A stretch of 38,271 nucleotides of DNA from Emcibacter sp. GTDB taxonomy: Bacteria > Pseudomonadota > Alphaproteobacteria > Sphingomonadales > Emcibacteraceae. Both the position numbers and the translations under genes were made by a program. Shown here one piece after another: positions 8,185 through 16,452 of the stretch; within the stretch, counting starts at the first letter, position 1, and each line of letters begins with the position of its first letter. The DNA lies in assembly GCA_026982375.1 (NCBI GenBank), contig JALSHF010000217.1, positions 1-38,271 on the forward strand. Direction: 5' to 3'. A model generated the notes under the pieces. It was not told the origin of the DNA, did no database searches, and was given only the letters and a program-made list of their open reading frames with translations.

Positions 8185-9132
8185 ATGACGGATAATTGTA
8201 TTTTTGCCGGCTTTCCCCTTGACCCTGCGGATCATGTCAGGGGCAATGAAAAATGGCTTTCTGAAAAACTTGAGGCACAATCCAGTCGTTTCTTACTCTA
8301 TGCACGTGGGCGGCCTTTAATGAATATTTCTGAAGATCTGAAACCTGCGTTTAAAACAGCGGATAATATCAAAGCCATTGCGGTCATGGATGGGATTAAT
8401 GGGGGTGGGAATTGGGATAATATTGACTGGACTTTCCTCGGCATTGATGGGGACGCGGCTATTTTCGCAGTTGCGATAACGGGCAAGCCGGATATTGCGC
8501 ATGATGAAAAATTCATTGATCTTCGGTCTGTGGCGCTCCAGCTTGGCGCGGATGGCTTCAATGCTGTTCCGTCTTTGCTGGGCCGGGGCAAGATGTTGCT
8601 TGACTGGAATGGCCGGCGGCATTTCTGTTCTGGCTGCGGCCATAAAACGCGGGCCGAGCGCGGTGGCTACTTGCGAAAATGCCTGAATGAAGCCTGCAAG
8701 GCGGAGCATTTTCCCCGCACGGACCCGGTTGTCATCATGTTTGTGGTTTCGGGCGATAAATGCCTTTTGGGCCGGGGCAAGGGATGGCCGGAAGGTAATT
8801 ATTCTGCGCTGGCGGGCTTTATGGAACCGGGCGAGTCCATAGAAGAGGCCGTGCGGCGAGAGATTTTTGAGGAAACCGGTATTAAAACAGGGCGCGTCAG
8901 CTATGTTAAAAGCCAGCCCTGGCCTTTTCCTTCTTCCCTGATGATCGGCGTTCGGGCCGAGGGCTTGACCCGGAAAATCACCCTTGATGAGGATGAACTT
9001 GAGGATGCGGACTGGTTTGACAAGGCTTATTTGCGGGAAATTCTTGCGAGCGGCGGCAGCGCCTCTTTTAAAATTCCGCCCAAAATTGCCCTCGCGCGTT
9101 ATTTACTGGATGGGTGGTTGCAGGAAGAATAA
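8185..9132 (+). CDS. nudC: NAD(H) diphosphatase NudC
   Basis: NudC cleaves NADH to NMNH and AMP and can remove NAD caps from RNA 5' ends. The 315-residue protein has the family layout: a variable N-terminal domain, a four-Cys zinc finger (C148, C151, C166, C171), a Nudix domain with the full box from G211 to about 233 (GFMEPGESIEEAVRREIFEE then TG), and the NudC-specific SQPWPFPSS motif at residues 243-251 that selects for NAD. The gene stands alone after the SRP RNA and is on the opposite strand from dnaX. The thioesterase gene starts 58 bases downstream on the same strand. Confidence 0.95.
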   Translation: MTDNCIFAGFPLDPADHVRGNEKWLSEKLEAQSSRFLLYARGRPLMNISEDLKPAFKTADNIKAIAVMDGINGGGNWDNIDWTFLGIDGDAAIFAVAITGKPDIAHDEKFIDLRSVALQLGADGFNAVPSLLGRGKMLLDWNGRRHFCSGCGHKTRAERGGYLRKCLNEACKAEHFPRTDPVVIMFVVSGDKCLLGRGKGWPEGNYSALAGFMEPGESIEEAVRREIFEETGIKTGRVSYVKSQPWPFPSSLMIGVRAEGLTRKITLDEDELEDADWFDKAYLREILASGGSASFKIPPKIALARYLLDGWLQEE

Positions 9133-9190
9133 GACTATTATACTAATGATATAAATCGTTTGTAACATCAAAGAAATTAAGAAAGAAGAA

Positions 9191-9607
9191 ATGATGGAAA
9201 AATCACGCCTGACCTATCAAGGCACCGTCTTCCCTTGGCATTGTGATCATATGGAGCATATGAATGTTATGTATTATGTCGGGAAATTTGACGAGGCCTC
9301 ATGGAGCCTTTTCTCCGACATAGGACTTACGGCGCGGCGGATGCGGGATGAGAAAAAGGGCATGGTCGCCGTGGAGCAGAATATTCAGTATAAGGGCGAA
9401 CTGATGGCGGGGGATGTGGTTGCTGTCTATAGTGAAATTATCAAACTTACTGATAAATCAGCGACATTTCGTCATGAAATGCGCAATGTGGACACCGGTA
9501 ACATAGCGGCCATCACCACCCTGACCGGATTATATTTTGACCGGGTCGCTCGCAAGGCCATCAATCTGCCCGATGATATCAAGACAAAATTACAGGATAT
9601 GCTTTAA
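9191..9607 (+). CDS. Hotdog-fold acyl-CoA thioesterase (4HBT type)
   Basis: The 138-residue protein has the 4-hydroxybenzoyl-CoA thioesterase family pattern WHCDHMEHMNVMYYVGKFDEA, in which D19 (or the neighbouring His), N25 and Y28 match the active-site helix start. Such enzymes hydrolyse acyl-CoA or acyl-ACP thioesters; the substrate cannot be told from sequence. There is no signal peptide, so it is cytoplasmic. Two start codons lie in tandem (ATGATG); the AAGAAAGAAG stretch upstream serves either. It follows nudC by 58 bases and runs towards the prephenate dehydratase gene. Confidence 0.85.
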   Translation: MMEKSRLTYQGTVFPWHCDHMEHMNVMYYVGKFDEASWSLFSDIGLTARRMRDEKKGMVAVEQNIQYKGELMAGDVVAVYSEIIKLTDKSATFRHEMRNVDTGNIAAITTLTGLYFDRVARKAINLPDDIKTKLQDML

Positions 9608-9642
9608 TCATGGCCCGGGGGCGGGTTAAAGAGGAATGACCA

Positions 9643-10503
9643 TTATTTTCTGTCGAGTCTGTATCGTGCGGCGGGATAGCTGCCCAATATGCGGAATTCA
9701 TTGGTGAAAAACCCTAATTCTTCAAAGGCATGTTTCACCGCATCATCATTGGGATGGCCTTCTATGTCGGCATAAAACTGGGTTGCCACGAAAGCGCCGT
9801 TTATCTGATAGCTTTCCAGTTTGGTCATATTGACGCCGTTGGTGGCAAAGCCGCCCATAACTTTATACAAGGCGGCGGGGACATTACGCACCTGGAAAAC
9901 AAAACTTGTCATTGTCATGCTGTCCGTCGGGATGTTTGACAAAGCTTCGCGCGCAAAAATGACGAAGCGTGTTGTGTTATGGTCGGCGTCCTCAATATCC
10001 CTTTTAAGACTCTGCAATCCATAAATCTCGCCGGCGAGAGAAGAGGCAATGGCCCCGATTGTGGGGTCTTGTAATTCTGAAATCAATCTGGCGGCCCCGG
10101 CCGTATCGGAATAGACATCTGGCTCCAGGCCCCAGTTCAATAGATTTTTTCGGCATTGGCCAAGGGCTTGTTCGTGGCTGCGAACGGTTTTGAGACTGGC
10201 CATGCTCGCGCCGGGCGCAGCGAGAAGATGATGATTAATCCGCTGAAAATACTCGCCAATGATATGCAGGGAAGAATGAGGGATCAAATGATGGATGGCG
10301 GCCACGCGGCCCGCCACAGAATTTTCAATGGGGATCATGGCATATTTTGCCTTGCCCTCCGCCACGGCGGCGAAGACATCCTCGAAAGTATGACAGGGCA
10401 GGGCGGTCATGTCGGGAAATACGTTAAGGCACGCCAGATTGGAATAGGCCCCCGGCTCACCCTGAAAAGCAATATTATTCTCTGGATTTGATGTTTTTGG
10501 CAT
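9643..10503 (-). CDS. pheA: Prephenate dehydratase (monofunctional)
   Basis: The enzyme converts prephenate to phenylpyruvate, the committed step to phenylalanine. From the ATG at 10503 the protein has 286 residues. The catalytic domain shows FQGEPGAYS (residues 13-21), IPIENSVAGRV (58-67) and the catalytic TTRF motif (177-180). A C-terminal ACT domain (about 199-275, starting TSFVFQVRNVPAALYKVM) implies feedback control by phenylalanine. No chorismate mutase domain is present, as is usual in alphaproteobacteria. The frame is open 15 codons further up, but the AAGG ribosome site seven bases before 10503 and the family start favour the shorter form. Confidence 0.95.
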   Translation of the reverse strand: MPKTSNPENNIAFQGEPGAYSNLACLNVFPDMTALPCHTFEDVFAAVAEGKAKYAMIPIENSVAGRVAAIHHLIPHSSLHIIGEYFQRINHHLLAAPGASMASLKTVRSHEQALGQCRKNLLNWGLEPDVYSDTAGAARLISELQDPTIGAIASSLAGEIYGLQSLKRDIEDADHNTTRFVIFAREALSNIPTDSMTMTSFVFQVRNVPAALYKVMGGFATNGVNMTKLESYQINGAFVATQFYADIEGHPNDDAVKHAFEELGFFTNEFRILGSYPAARYRLDRK

Positions 10504-10510
10504 TTTTCTA

Positions 10511-10514
10511 CCTT
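10511..10514 (-). promoter_or_regulatory. Ribosome binding site deciding the start of prephenate dehydratase
   Basis: AAGG on the minus strand ends seven bases before the ATG at 10503. The longer open frame starting at 10548 has no such site and adds residues that do not fit the family. Confidence 0.6.
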
Positions 10515-10737
10515 GTTGAATTTTGAGGCAGTATTTAGAAATGACCATGGACTGTCAAATAATTTCAGGAATAACTTGTCATTTTTACTGCTTAATAGGT
10601 TAACAAGTCTTGTGTCTGTCAAAAAACAATAGTAAACAGATGACTATAAGAGGGTAAGTACAGTTATGTTAGGGATTTTTTAATCTGGATTATTGTACTT
10701 TAGGTAATATTGGACATTTAACCTGCGAGGAAAAACA

Positions 10738-11349
10738 GTGAATTCCTTTGAGCTGAATAAAATTGCATTGGCATTGTTATTAACGGTGCTGGTCATATTT
10801 GGAATTAGTGGCCTGAGTAAGGTCATATTTAAAGAGGAGGTCATGACGTCACATGCCTTTCCCATAGAGGTAGAGGCCGCGGATGAGGCCGTAGCCGCCG
10901 TCGCAGAAGTCGTGGAAGGGCCGTCACTGGCGGAAATTATGGCTGCGGCATCTGTTGAAAAAGGCAAAAAGGTTTTCAAGAAATGCAAGGCTTGTCATAC
11001 AACGGATAATGGCGGCAAGAATTTGGTCGGACCAAACCTGTGGGATATTGTTGGCCATGCCAAAGGTGCAAGGGAAGGCTTTGTCTTTTCCAGCGCGATG
11101 AAGAGCGCAGGCGGCGATTGGACCTATGAGGATTTATACGCCTTTTTGAAGAAACCCTCTGCTTTTGTCCCTAAAACAAAAATGAGCTTCGCCGGACTGA
11201 AGAAATCTTCTGATCGGGCCAATGTCATTGCCTATATGCGGTCTTTAAGTGACGCGCCTGTTGATCTGCCGGTTGTGGCAGCCGAAGAAATTTTGCCAGA
11301 AGAAACTGAGGTGGCTCCTGAAGCAGCGGCAGAGCTGCCGCAAGAGTGA
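10738..11349 (+). CDS. cycM: Membrane-anchored class I cytochrome c (CycM / c552 type)
   Basis: Such cytochromes pass electrons from the bc1 complex to terminal oxidase while held to the inner membrane. The 203-residue protein has an uncleaved N-terminal membrane helix (about residues 10-31), an Ala/Glu-rich linker, then one haem domain: CKACH at residues 83-87 and the axial Met149 in PKTKMSF. About 30 acidic, Pro/Glu/Ala-rich residues extend past the haem domain; this tail is longer than I expect for the family. The start is GTG, with GCGAGGAAAAAC just upstream. The gene is divergent from prephenate dehydratase and ends in a strong terminator. Confidence 0.92.
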   Translation: MNSFELNKIALALLLTVLVIFGISGLSKVIFKEEVMTSHAFPIEVEAADEAVAAVAEVVEGPSLAEIMAAASVEKGKKVFKKCKACHTTDNGGKNLVGPNLWDIVGHAKGAREGFVFSSAMKSAGGDWTYEDLYAFLKKPSAFVPKTKMSFAGLKKSSDRANVIAYMRSLSDAPVDLPVVAAEEILPEETEVAPEAAAELPQE

Positions 11350-11369
11350 TTTTGCTTCCTGAACAGACG

Positions 11370-11404
11370 AAAAAAGCTGCCTGGAATTCAGGTGGCTTTT
11401 TTTA
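11370..11404. terminator. Intrinsic terminator between cytochrome c and the NlpC/P60 gene
   Basis: A 9-base-pair stem (AGCTGCCTG from 11375 with CAGGTGGCT ending at 11397, two G-U pairs) has an A-run on the left and seven T on the right. It lies between convergent genes and can act both ways. Confidence 0.87.
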
Positions 11405-11412
11405 TTTCTACT

Positions 11413-12270
11413 TTATATCTCTAGGCGTTTGATGAAGCGTAAAGGCGGTTCGTCAGTTTGAAAGCTGATGATGTCGATCACGTCCCTCAAGGGATCAATG
11501 CTCACCCGCATATGATGGGCATTGGCATGCAGAAGATGCATGTCATCCAACATGAAGCCAACATGACCGGGGAAAAAAGCAATATCCCCATTTTGGGGAA
11601 TATCGTCATCTGATAATGGCGTGCCGATCATTTCTGCCTGAAGGTCGCTGTCGCGCGGGGCTGAGATGCCGGCGGCCGACAGAGCCAGTTGAATAAGGCC
11701 GGAACAATCAATACCCATGCTGCTTTTCCCGCCCCAAAGATAGGGCGAGTAAAGGAATTTCAGGGCTTCTGATACGGGGTCAGTGCCAGAAATATTGCTG
11801 ATATGTGTGGCATAGATCCAATTGTTATCCACCAGTTGAACAAAACCATTCTTTGGCACATCGTTGATGACAGACACATCGGACATCATGAAAATTTTAC
11901 CAATGGGCGGTGATTTGGGGTCTGGCTCCGGGAAAATATAGGTGCACAGGCTCGTCACATGGTGGGTTGTGGGAAAAATATCCGGACTTAACGCGTCAAC
12001 GCGGCAATATCCAACATATTTGTCGCGACTTGCCTGACCCCATGCCCAGCCATCCAGAATCTCATAAACCGTGAAATGCTCGCCGTAAAGAAGCTGGGTA
12101 TTTGTGTTTGATTTTATATCAGGGCGGTTATGAAGATTGGTCAGGCCGTGAACCAGTTGGTAATCATTGCCGCTGCAGAATTTCTCGGCCGTAACCTTTC
12201 CTTCGAGAGAACGTGCAGCCAGATCACCCCGCGCGGGCGTAATCCTTGGATCCAGTACAAGGTCAGACAT
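11413..12270 (-). CDS. NlpC/P60 family cysteine peptidase with SH3-like domains
   Basis: NlpC/P60 enzymes cut peptide bonds in peptidoglycan stem peptides, usually next to D-Glu or diaminopimelate. In this 285-residue protein, residues about 20-160 look like two bacterial SH3-type domains (NLHNRPDIKSNTNTQLLYGE and SVINDVPKNGFVQL). The catalytic domain covers about 165-285, with C189 in GIDCSGLIQ, H236 in PGHVGFM and H248 in LLHANAHH. There is no signal peptide or lipobox, so it is probably cytoplasmic and may act on recycled muropeptides (inference). It follows a MarR gene and the M17 aminopeptidase on the same strand; a peptidase grouping of this kind fits peptide turnover. Confidence 0.9.
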   Translation of the reverse strand: MSDLVLDPRITPARGDLAARSLEGKVTAEKFCSGNDYQLVHGLTNLHNRPDIKSNTNTQLLYGEHFTVYEILDGWAWGQASRDKYVGYCRVDALSPDIFPTTHHVTSLCTYIFPEPDPKSPPIGKIFMMSDVSVINDVPKNGFVQLVDNNWIYATHISNISGTDPVSEALKFLYSPYLWGGKSSMGIDCSGLIQLALSAAGISAPRDSDLQAEMIGTPLSDDDIPQNGDIAFFPGHVGFMLDDMHLLHANAHHMRVSIDPLRDVIDIISFQTDEPPLRFIKRLEI

Positions 12271-12337
12271 TATTATTCCCTCATTATTTTTTCTATAGCA
12301 TTCTTAATATGGGCCATGTGATATTTTAGGCAATATT

Positions 12338-12688
12338 TTATTCGTTGGTTTGTTTGTTGGCCTTTTCCATTGTTTCGGCAAAATCGGTTAAAAATACCGC
12401 CCCTTTTACCGTACGCTGAATGAGAACATTTCTTTTGTCTGTTTCATCCCTTGCGCGTTTGGCAAACCCTAAAATACTCAAAGAATCAATGGCTCTGGTA
12501 ATGACGGGTTTGGAGACATCCAGTGATTTGGCAAGCCCCCGAACCGTATGCGGCCCGTTTTCCAGATATATTCTCAGCAAAAGGGCCAGCTGACGCGAGG
12601 TCAGGTCAGGCCCTTTGGATTTAACCGTATCTGTCAAGGTCTGCAGCCATAGCCTTAACCCTTTGTGCCCGCCTAAATCAATATTCAT
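12338..12688 (-). CDS. MarR-type winged-helix regulator
   Basis: The 116-residue protein is a compact winged helix: LTSRQLALLLRIYLENGPHT then VRGLAKSLDVSKPVITRAID (recognition helix), then a wing with a conserved Asp-Arg-Asn run (DETDKRNVLIQRT). It is shorter than a typical MarR (about 140), with little of the N-terminal dimer helix. Ligand and targets are unknown. It lies between the aminopeptidase (72 bases upstream) and the NlpC/P60 gene (67 bases downstream) on the same strand. An AT-rich inverted repeat just upstream may be its own operator. Confidence 0.85.
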   Translation of the reverse strand: MNIDLGGHKGLRLWLQTLTDTVKSKGPDLTSRQLALLLRIYLENGPHTVRGLAKSLDVSKPVITRAIDSLSILGFAKRARDETDKRNVLIQRTVKGAVFLTDFAETMEKANKQTNE

Positions 12689-12716
12689 CCGTTAATCCAC
12701 AGTCCTTTTATTTTTC

Positions 12717-12740
12717 AAATATTGCCTGTATATAATATTT
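12717..12740. promoter_or_regulatory. Inverted repeat upstream of the MarR gene, possible autoregulatory site
   Basis: AAATATT (12717-12723) and AATATTT (12734-12740) form perfect 7-base arms around a 10-base spacer. The site lies 29-52 bases before the MarR start codon, where a MarR protein could block its own promoter. The region is very AT-rich, so chance is a real alternative. Confidence 0.3.
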
Positions 12741-12760
12741 TCTGCAACTTGTTTTAACCA

Positions 12761-14152
12761 TCACTTGCAAAAGCTGTTCTTTAAATATGAATAGACAGTT
12801 CTCAGGCCCATGGCTTCGCCGCCCTGCGGGCGTCCCGGTTGCGCGCTGGCATTCCAGGAGAAGACATCGAAATGAACCCATTTTTCAGGTTTGGACACAA
12901 AATGCTTTAGAAATAATGCCGCCATAATTGCGCCGCCGAATGGGCTTGACCCCATATTGCTTATATCTGCGCAGTTTGATTTAAGGTCAGGGGCATAGGG
13001 GGCATAGAGCGGCATACGCCATATCGGGTCATTTTCCTCAGCGGAATATTGTGCCAGATCGTGGGCAAGCTCATCGCCGTCCGTGAAAAAAGGAACAATG
13101 GCGGGGCCCATGGCCACCCGCGCCGCGCCGGTCAGGGTGGCAAAATCCAGTATGAGATCAGGATTGTCTTTGGATGCCAGAGCCAAGGCATCGCATAGAA
13201 TCAGGCGGCCTTCTGCGTCGGTATTATCCACTTCGACTGTGGTGCCTTTATAGGTTTTGATAATATCGCCGGGCCTGAAGGCGTCGCTGGAAATATTATT
13301 CTCCACTGCTGGTATCAGGAGGCGCAAACGCACATCAAGGCCGGTTTCCATTATCATTTGCGCAAGCCCCAAGGTGTGGGCCGCGCCGCCCATATCCTTT
13401 TTCATATGCCGCATACCGGAAGACGGCTTTAAATCCAGACCGCCGGTGTCAAAACAGACGCCCTTGCCGACCAGGGTTAATTTGGGCGCAGTCTTTCTGC
13501 CCCAGCTCATATCCAGCAGGCGCGGCGTGTTGGCGGCGGCCCGCCCCACAGCGTGAATAGTGTTATAGCCTTTAAGCAGCAAGTCATCACCGACGGTTTC
13601 CGTAAAATCGGCGTCATATTTATCCGCCATATCTTTCATGACGGTTGACAGGTGGCTCGGCCCCATATCACAGGTGGGGGTATTGACCAGATTGCGTACC
13701 AGCGTAATGGCGCTGACCGTGGCGTTGATTTCATTAAGGTCATCGTCATTTTTCAGAACCAAAGTGGCTTTGCGGCTATTTTTCTTGCCCAGATAGTGAT
13801 CAAATTTATATTGTGCCAGCGCCCAGCCAATGGCCGGATGTTTTGGATCATTTTCACTTTCAAGGCGGTATTTGCCTTCGGGCAGACTGGTGGCCAAGGG
13901 GGCAAGGCACCAAAGATCTGGCGTTTCATTATTTTCCGGATCATCACCAAATCCGATAGCTATCGCAGCTAATTCACCGGATGCGCCCACAAGCTTAAGG
14001 ATTTCCCCTTTGTCCGCCTTAAAGCCATTATCCTTTGCCCATCTGGCCTGCATTGGCGGCAGAGACTTGAGCCAGGTTTCAAGGCTTGCCGCGGATATGA
14101 TATATATGGGGATTGCCGTATCATAATTTTTAATTGTCAGATATTCACTCAT
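12761..14152 (-). CDS. M17 family leucyl aminopeptidase
   Basis: M17 enzymes are hexameric two-metal aminopeptidases that finish peptide breakdown in the cytoplasm. From the ATG at 14152 the protein has 463 residues, the shorter alphaproteobacterial type. The metal and active-site residues are present in GKGVCFDTGGLDLKP (K230, D235, K242), KKDMGGAA (D253) and the signature NTDAEGRL (D312, E314, R316). The frame is open 49 codons further upstream, but that part overlaps the previous gene and does not resemble the family. It begins 13 bases after the membrane-protein gene and is followed by MarR and NlpC/P60. Confidence 0.94.
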   Translation of the reverse strand: MSEYLTIKNYDTAIPIYIISAASLETWLKSLPPMQARWAKDNGFKADKGEILKLVGASGELAAIAIGFGDDPENNETPDLWCLAPLATSLPEGKYRLESENDPKHPAIGWALAQYKFDHYLGKKNSRKATLVLKNDDDLNEINATVSAITLVRNLVNTPTCDMGPSHLSTVMKDMADKYDADFTETVGDDLLLKGYNTIHAVGRAAANTPRLLDMSWGRKTAPKLTLVGKGVCFDTGGLDLKPSSGMRHMKKDMGGAAHTLGLAQMIMETGLDVRLRLLIPAVENNISSDAFRPGDIIKTYKGTTVEVDNTDAEGRLILCDALALASKDNPDLILDFATLTGAARVAMGPAIVPFFTDGDELAHDLAQYSAEENDPIWRMPLYAPYAPDLKSNCADISNMGSSPFGGAIMAALFLKHFVSKPEKWVHFDVFSWNASAQPGRPQGGEAMGLRTVYSYLKNSFCK

Positions 14153-14165
14153 TAACAAATGCCCA

Positions 14166-14864
14166 TCACAAATCGCAGCTTTGAACAGTGATGTCCGCAA
14201 ATGACCGTCGTTCCGAGATAATCGTGAAACGATATTCTTTGTCCTGAACAACGACCGTATGATAAAGCGGCAACGGGCCGCTTGCTTCCTGTGTCTCACC
14301 GCCCGGCAAGGTAAAGCTTGCCGTTACGGGCTTTAAAGGATCAAACCATGCTTCCGGATTGCCGTCCTCATTAACGGTCGGGCTGCCCTTCGCCGTGATG
14401 GTGATCAGGCCGCGATAAAAACTGATGCTGCCATTTTTGGCTTGTGATACGGGCGTATGAATGACAATTCTTTTTGCCAGCGCCGCTTCAGTACATTTGG
14501 CATCTTTCGACATGCCGGCAATCAGGCTGTTCATTCTTTGCGGACTTATGCCATCCGACACCTTTTGGTTAATGGTCAGCAGAAGATTCTGGATGGCCTC
14601 ACTGGGTAAAAGCTTTTGCATTTTATTCAAGGCGGCTTCCGTATTGCCAAGCTCAATGCGCAAATTCTCCAGATCGGCGGTTTGCTGGTCGAATTTTTCA
14701 CTATTATAGGCCATATTGCGCAGGGCTATTTTCTGTCCTGTGTCAAAGGCGAAATAGCTGCTGCCGATGAGAATGGAAAGAATAATAATGAATTTGAAAA
14801 ACGTCCAAAATCTCTGACTGCGGCGTTTCTGGAGTTCTTTTCTATGGGCTAGGCCGAGTGACAT
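14166..14864 (-). CDS. Unrecognised inner-membrane protein with coiled coil
   Basis: I do not recognise this family. From the ATG at 14864 the protein has 232 residues. It has a basic N-terminus (HRKELQKRRSQRF), one membrane helix (about 22-40, FKFIIILSILIGSSYFAF), a coiled coil (about 50-90) and a beta-rich C-terminal domain of about 140 residues, presumably periplasmic given the basic N-terminus. Two Cys are present, one near the end. The frame extends six codons to a GTG, but the GGGAAG ribosome site fits the ATG. It lies between metY and the aminopeptidase, only 13 bases from the latter, so the pair is probably co-transcribed. Confidence 0.8.
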   Translation of the reverse strand: MSLGLAHRKELQKRRSQRFWTFFKFIIILSILIGSSYFAFDTGQKIALRNMAYNSEKFDQQTADLENLRIELGNTEAALNKMQKLLPSEAIQNLLLTINQKVSDGISPQRMNSLIAGMSKDAKCTEAALAKRIVIHTPVSQAKNGSISFYRGLITITAKGSPTVNEDGNPEAWFDPLKPVTASFTLPGGETQEASGPLPLYHTVVVQDKEYRFTIISERRSFADITVQSCDL

Positions 14865-14913
14865 ATGATACAAACTTCCCACTGGTTGAATTTAACAAAC
14901 GGACTTTAAACCA

Positions 14914-14948
14914 GAACAATCTATTTCTCAATAGATTGGTTCTTTTTT
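14914..14948 (+). terminator. Strong hairpin with a T-run on the plus strand, between metY and the membrane-protein gene
   Basis: GAACAATCTATT (14914-14925) pairs with AATAGATTGGTTC (14930-14942), giving a 12-base-pair stem with one bulge, followed by six T. It has the form of an intrinsic terminator for plus-strand transcription, although both flanking genes are on the minus strand. On the minus strand it has an A-run before and only TGGTTT after, so it may still stop metY transcription weakly. Confidence 0.6.
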
Positions 14949-14992
14949 GTTTGGCTTTCCAAGCTATTAACAGCAGGGCTGTGGTTATCAAT

Positions 14993-16288
14993 TCAGATAT
15001 TCAAGGCCTGATCCAGATCGGTGATGATGTCTTTGATGTCTTCGATGCCGACGGACAGGCGGATGACGTCGGGGCCGGCCCCGGCGGCGATCTGTCCGGC
15101 CTCATCCAGTTGCCGGTGCGTGGTGGACGCGGGGTGAATGATCAGGCTGCGGGTATCGCCAATATTGGCCAGATGCTTGAATAATTTTACGCCTTCGACC
15201 ATTTTAATTCCGGCATCATAACCACCTGTCAGGCCGAAGGTCATCACAGCCCCGCCGCCTGCCGGCATGTATTTCTGTTGCAGGGCATGATAATCATCAC
15301 CCTCCAGTCCGGCGTAGGATACCCATGATACTTTGTTATGCCTTTGCAGAAACTGTGCGATATTGAGCGCATTGTCACAATGGCGCTGCATGCGCAGGGG
15401 CAAGGTTTCGATACCATTGAGGATATAAAAGGCATTTTGCGGCGACAGACATTGGCCAATATCGCGCAGGCTCAAGACCCGGCAGGCAATGGCAAAGGCG
15501 ATATTGCCCATGGCGGCTCCGAAGACATCACCAATGACCATGCCGTGATAGCTGTTGCAGGGCGCGCTCAGGGTTTTATATTTGTCACGTGATTCAGGGG
15601 CCATCCAGTCGAATTTTCCGCTGTCGACAATGACGCCGCCAATGCTGTTGCCTTGCCCGCCGAGGAATTTGGTCAGGCTGTGAACCACAATATCCGCGCC
15701 ATGCTCGATAGGGCGGCATAAATAGGGGCTGGCCAGCGTATTATCGACAATCAGGACAATGCCGGCCGCATGGGCAACCTCGGCAATGGCGGCAATATCC
15801 GTGACCACGCCGCCCGGATTGGCGAGGCTCTCTATGAAGATGGCTTTCACCCTATCATTCATGGCGGCTTTAAAGCTTGCCGCTGTGGGGTCAACAAAAG
15901 TCGTTTTCCAACCGAATTTTTTAAAACTTTCCCCCAGTTGATTGACCGAACCACCATAAAGCTTGTTGGCGGCGAGGATTTCATCGCCCGGCTCCAGCAA
16001 GGTATGGAATACTGTAAATTGCGCCGCATGACCGCTGGAGACCGCCAGTGCCGCCGTGCCGCCTTCGAGGGCCGCAACACGATTTTCCAAAACCGCCACT
16101 GTCGGGTTGGTGAGTCGGCTGTATATATTGCCAAATTCCGTAAGATTAAACAGATTGGCCGCCTGCTGCGCCGTGGTGAACTCGTAGGAGGCGGTCTGAT
16201 AAATCGGTGTCGCGCAAGCGCCCGTGGCAGGGTCGGCTTGTTGTCCGGCATGTATGGCTAATGTTGAAAAGCTATAGTTTTCAGTCAT
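14993..16288 (-). CDS. metY: O-acetylhomoserine sulfhydrylase / aminocarboxypropyltransferase
   Basis: This PLP enzyme makes homocysteine (or methionine with methanethiol) from O-acetylhomoserine and sulfide. The 431-residue length and the start YSFSTLAIHAGQQADPATGA are typical of MetY rather than the shorter MetB/MetC. The PLP lysine is K207 in VVHSLTKFLGG; IYQTASYEF, NIYSRLTNPT and the late SLIIHPASTTH are also family marks. It stands as a single gene on the minus strand, divergent from rplM. An AGGA ribosome site lies about ten bases before the ATG. I found no SAM riboswitch in the leader; a 12-base palindrome lies upstream. Confidence 0.94.
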   Translation of the reverse strand: MTENYSFSTLAIHAGQQADPATGACATPIYQTASYEFTTAQQAANLFNLTEFGNIYSRLTNPTVAVLENRVAALEGGTAALAVSSGHAAQFTVFHTLLEPGDEILAANKLYGGSVNQLGESFKKFGWKTTFVDPTAASFKAAMNDRVKAIFIESLANPGGVVTDIAAIAEVAHAAGIVLIVDNTLASPYLCRPIEHGADIVVHSLTKFLGGQGNSIGGVIVDSGKFDWMAPESRDKYKTLSAPCNSYHGMVIGDVFGAAMGNIAFAIACRVLSLRDIGQCLSPQNAFYILNGIETLPLRMQRHCDNALNIAQFLQRHNKVSWVSYAGLEGDDYHALQQKYMPAGGGAVMTFGLTGGYDAGIKMVEGVKLFKHLANIGDTRSLIIHPASTTHRQLDEAGQIAAGAGPDVIRLSVGIEDIKDIITDLDQALNI

Positions 16289-16364
16289 TTATCTCGTGTC
16301 CTTATGTTGTGGCTATTTTAAAGGGCGTAAAAGCATGTATTTAAAGTGGCTTAGAAAGTGGTAT

Positions 16365-16376
16365 CATGGTACCATG
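16365..16376. promoter_or_regulatory. Perfect 12-base palindrome upstream of metY
   Basis: CATGGTACCATG is a perfect palindrome 77-88 bases before the metY start codon and about 35 bases before the rplM -35 on the other strand. Position and symmetry suit a dimeric repressor of metY, but no factor is known here. Confidence 0.35.
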
Positions 16377-16411
16377 GTTGTAACTATATGAATTTATAAC
16401 AATATTTCCCG

Positions 16412-16441
16412 TTGACATTCAAGAAATTACTGGCATATTGC
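16412..16441 (+). promoter_or_regulatory. Promoter of rplM-rpsI
   Basis: A perfect TTGACA -35 (16412-16417) is followed 17-18 bases on by ATATTG/TATTGC as -10. The start would lie near 16447, about 55 bases before the rplM ATG. Only the -35 is strong, which is common in alphaproteobacteria. Confidence 0.65.
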
Positions 16442-16452
16442 GCAAGTTTTAT

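Noticed and set aside
9608-9642. Terminator between the convergent thioesterase and prephenate dehydratase genes
   Set aside because: No stem with a T-run could be found in the 35-base gap.
14153-14299. 49-codon upstream extension of the M17 aminopeptidase
   Set aside because: It overlaps the preceding gene in another frame and does not match the family start; MSEYLTI at 14152 fits better.
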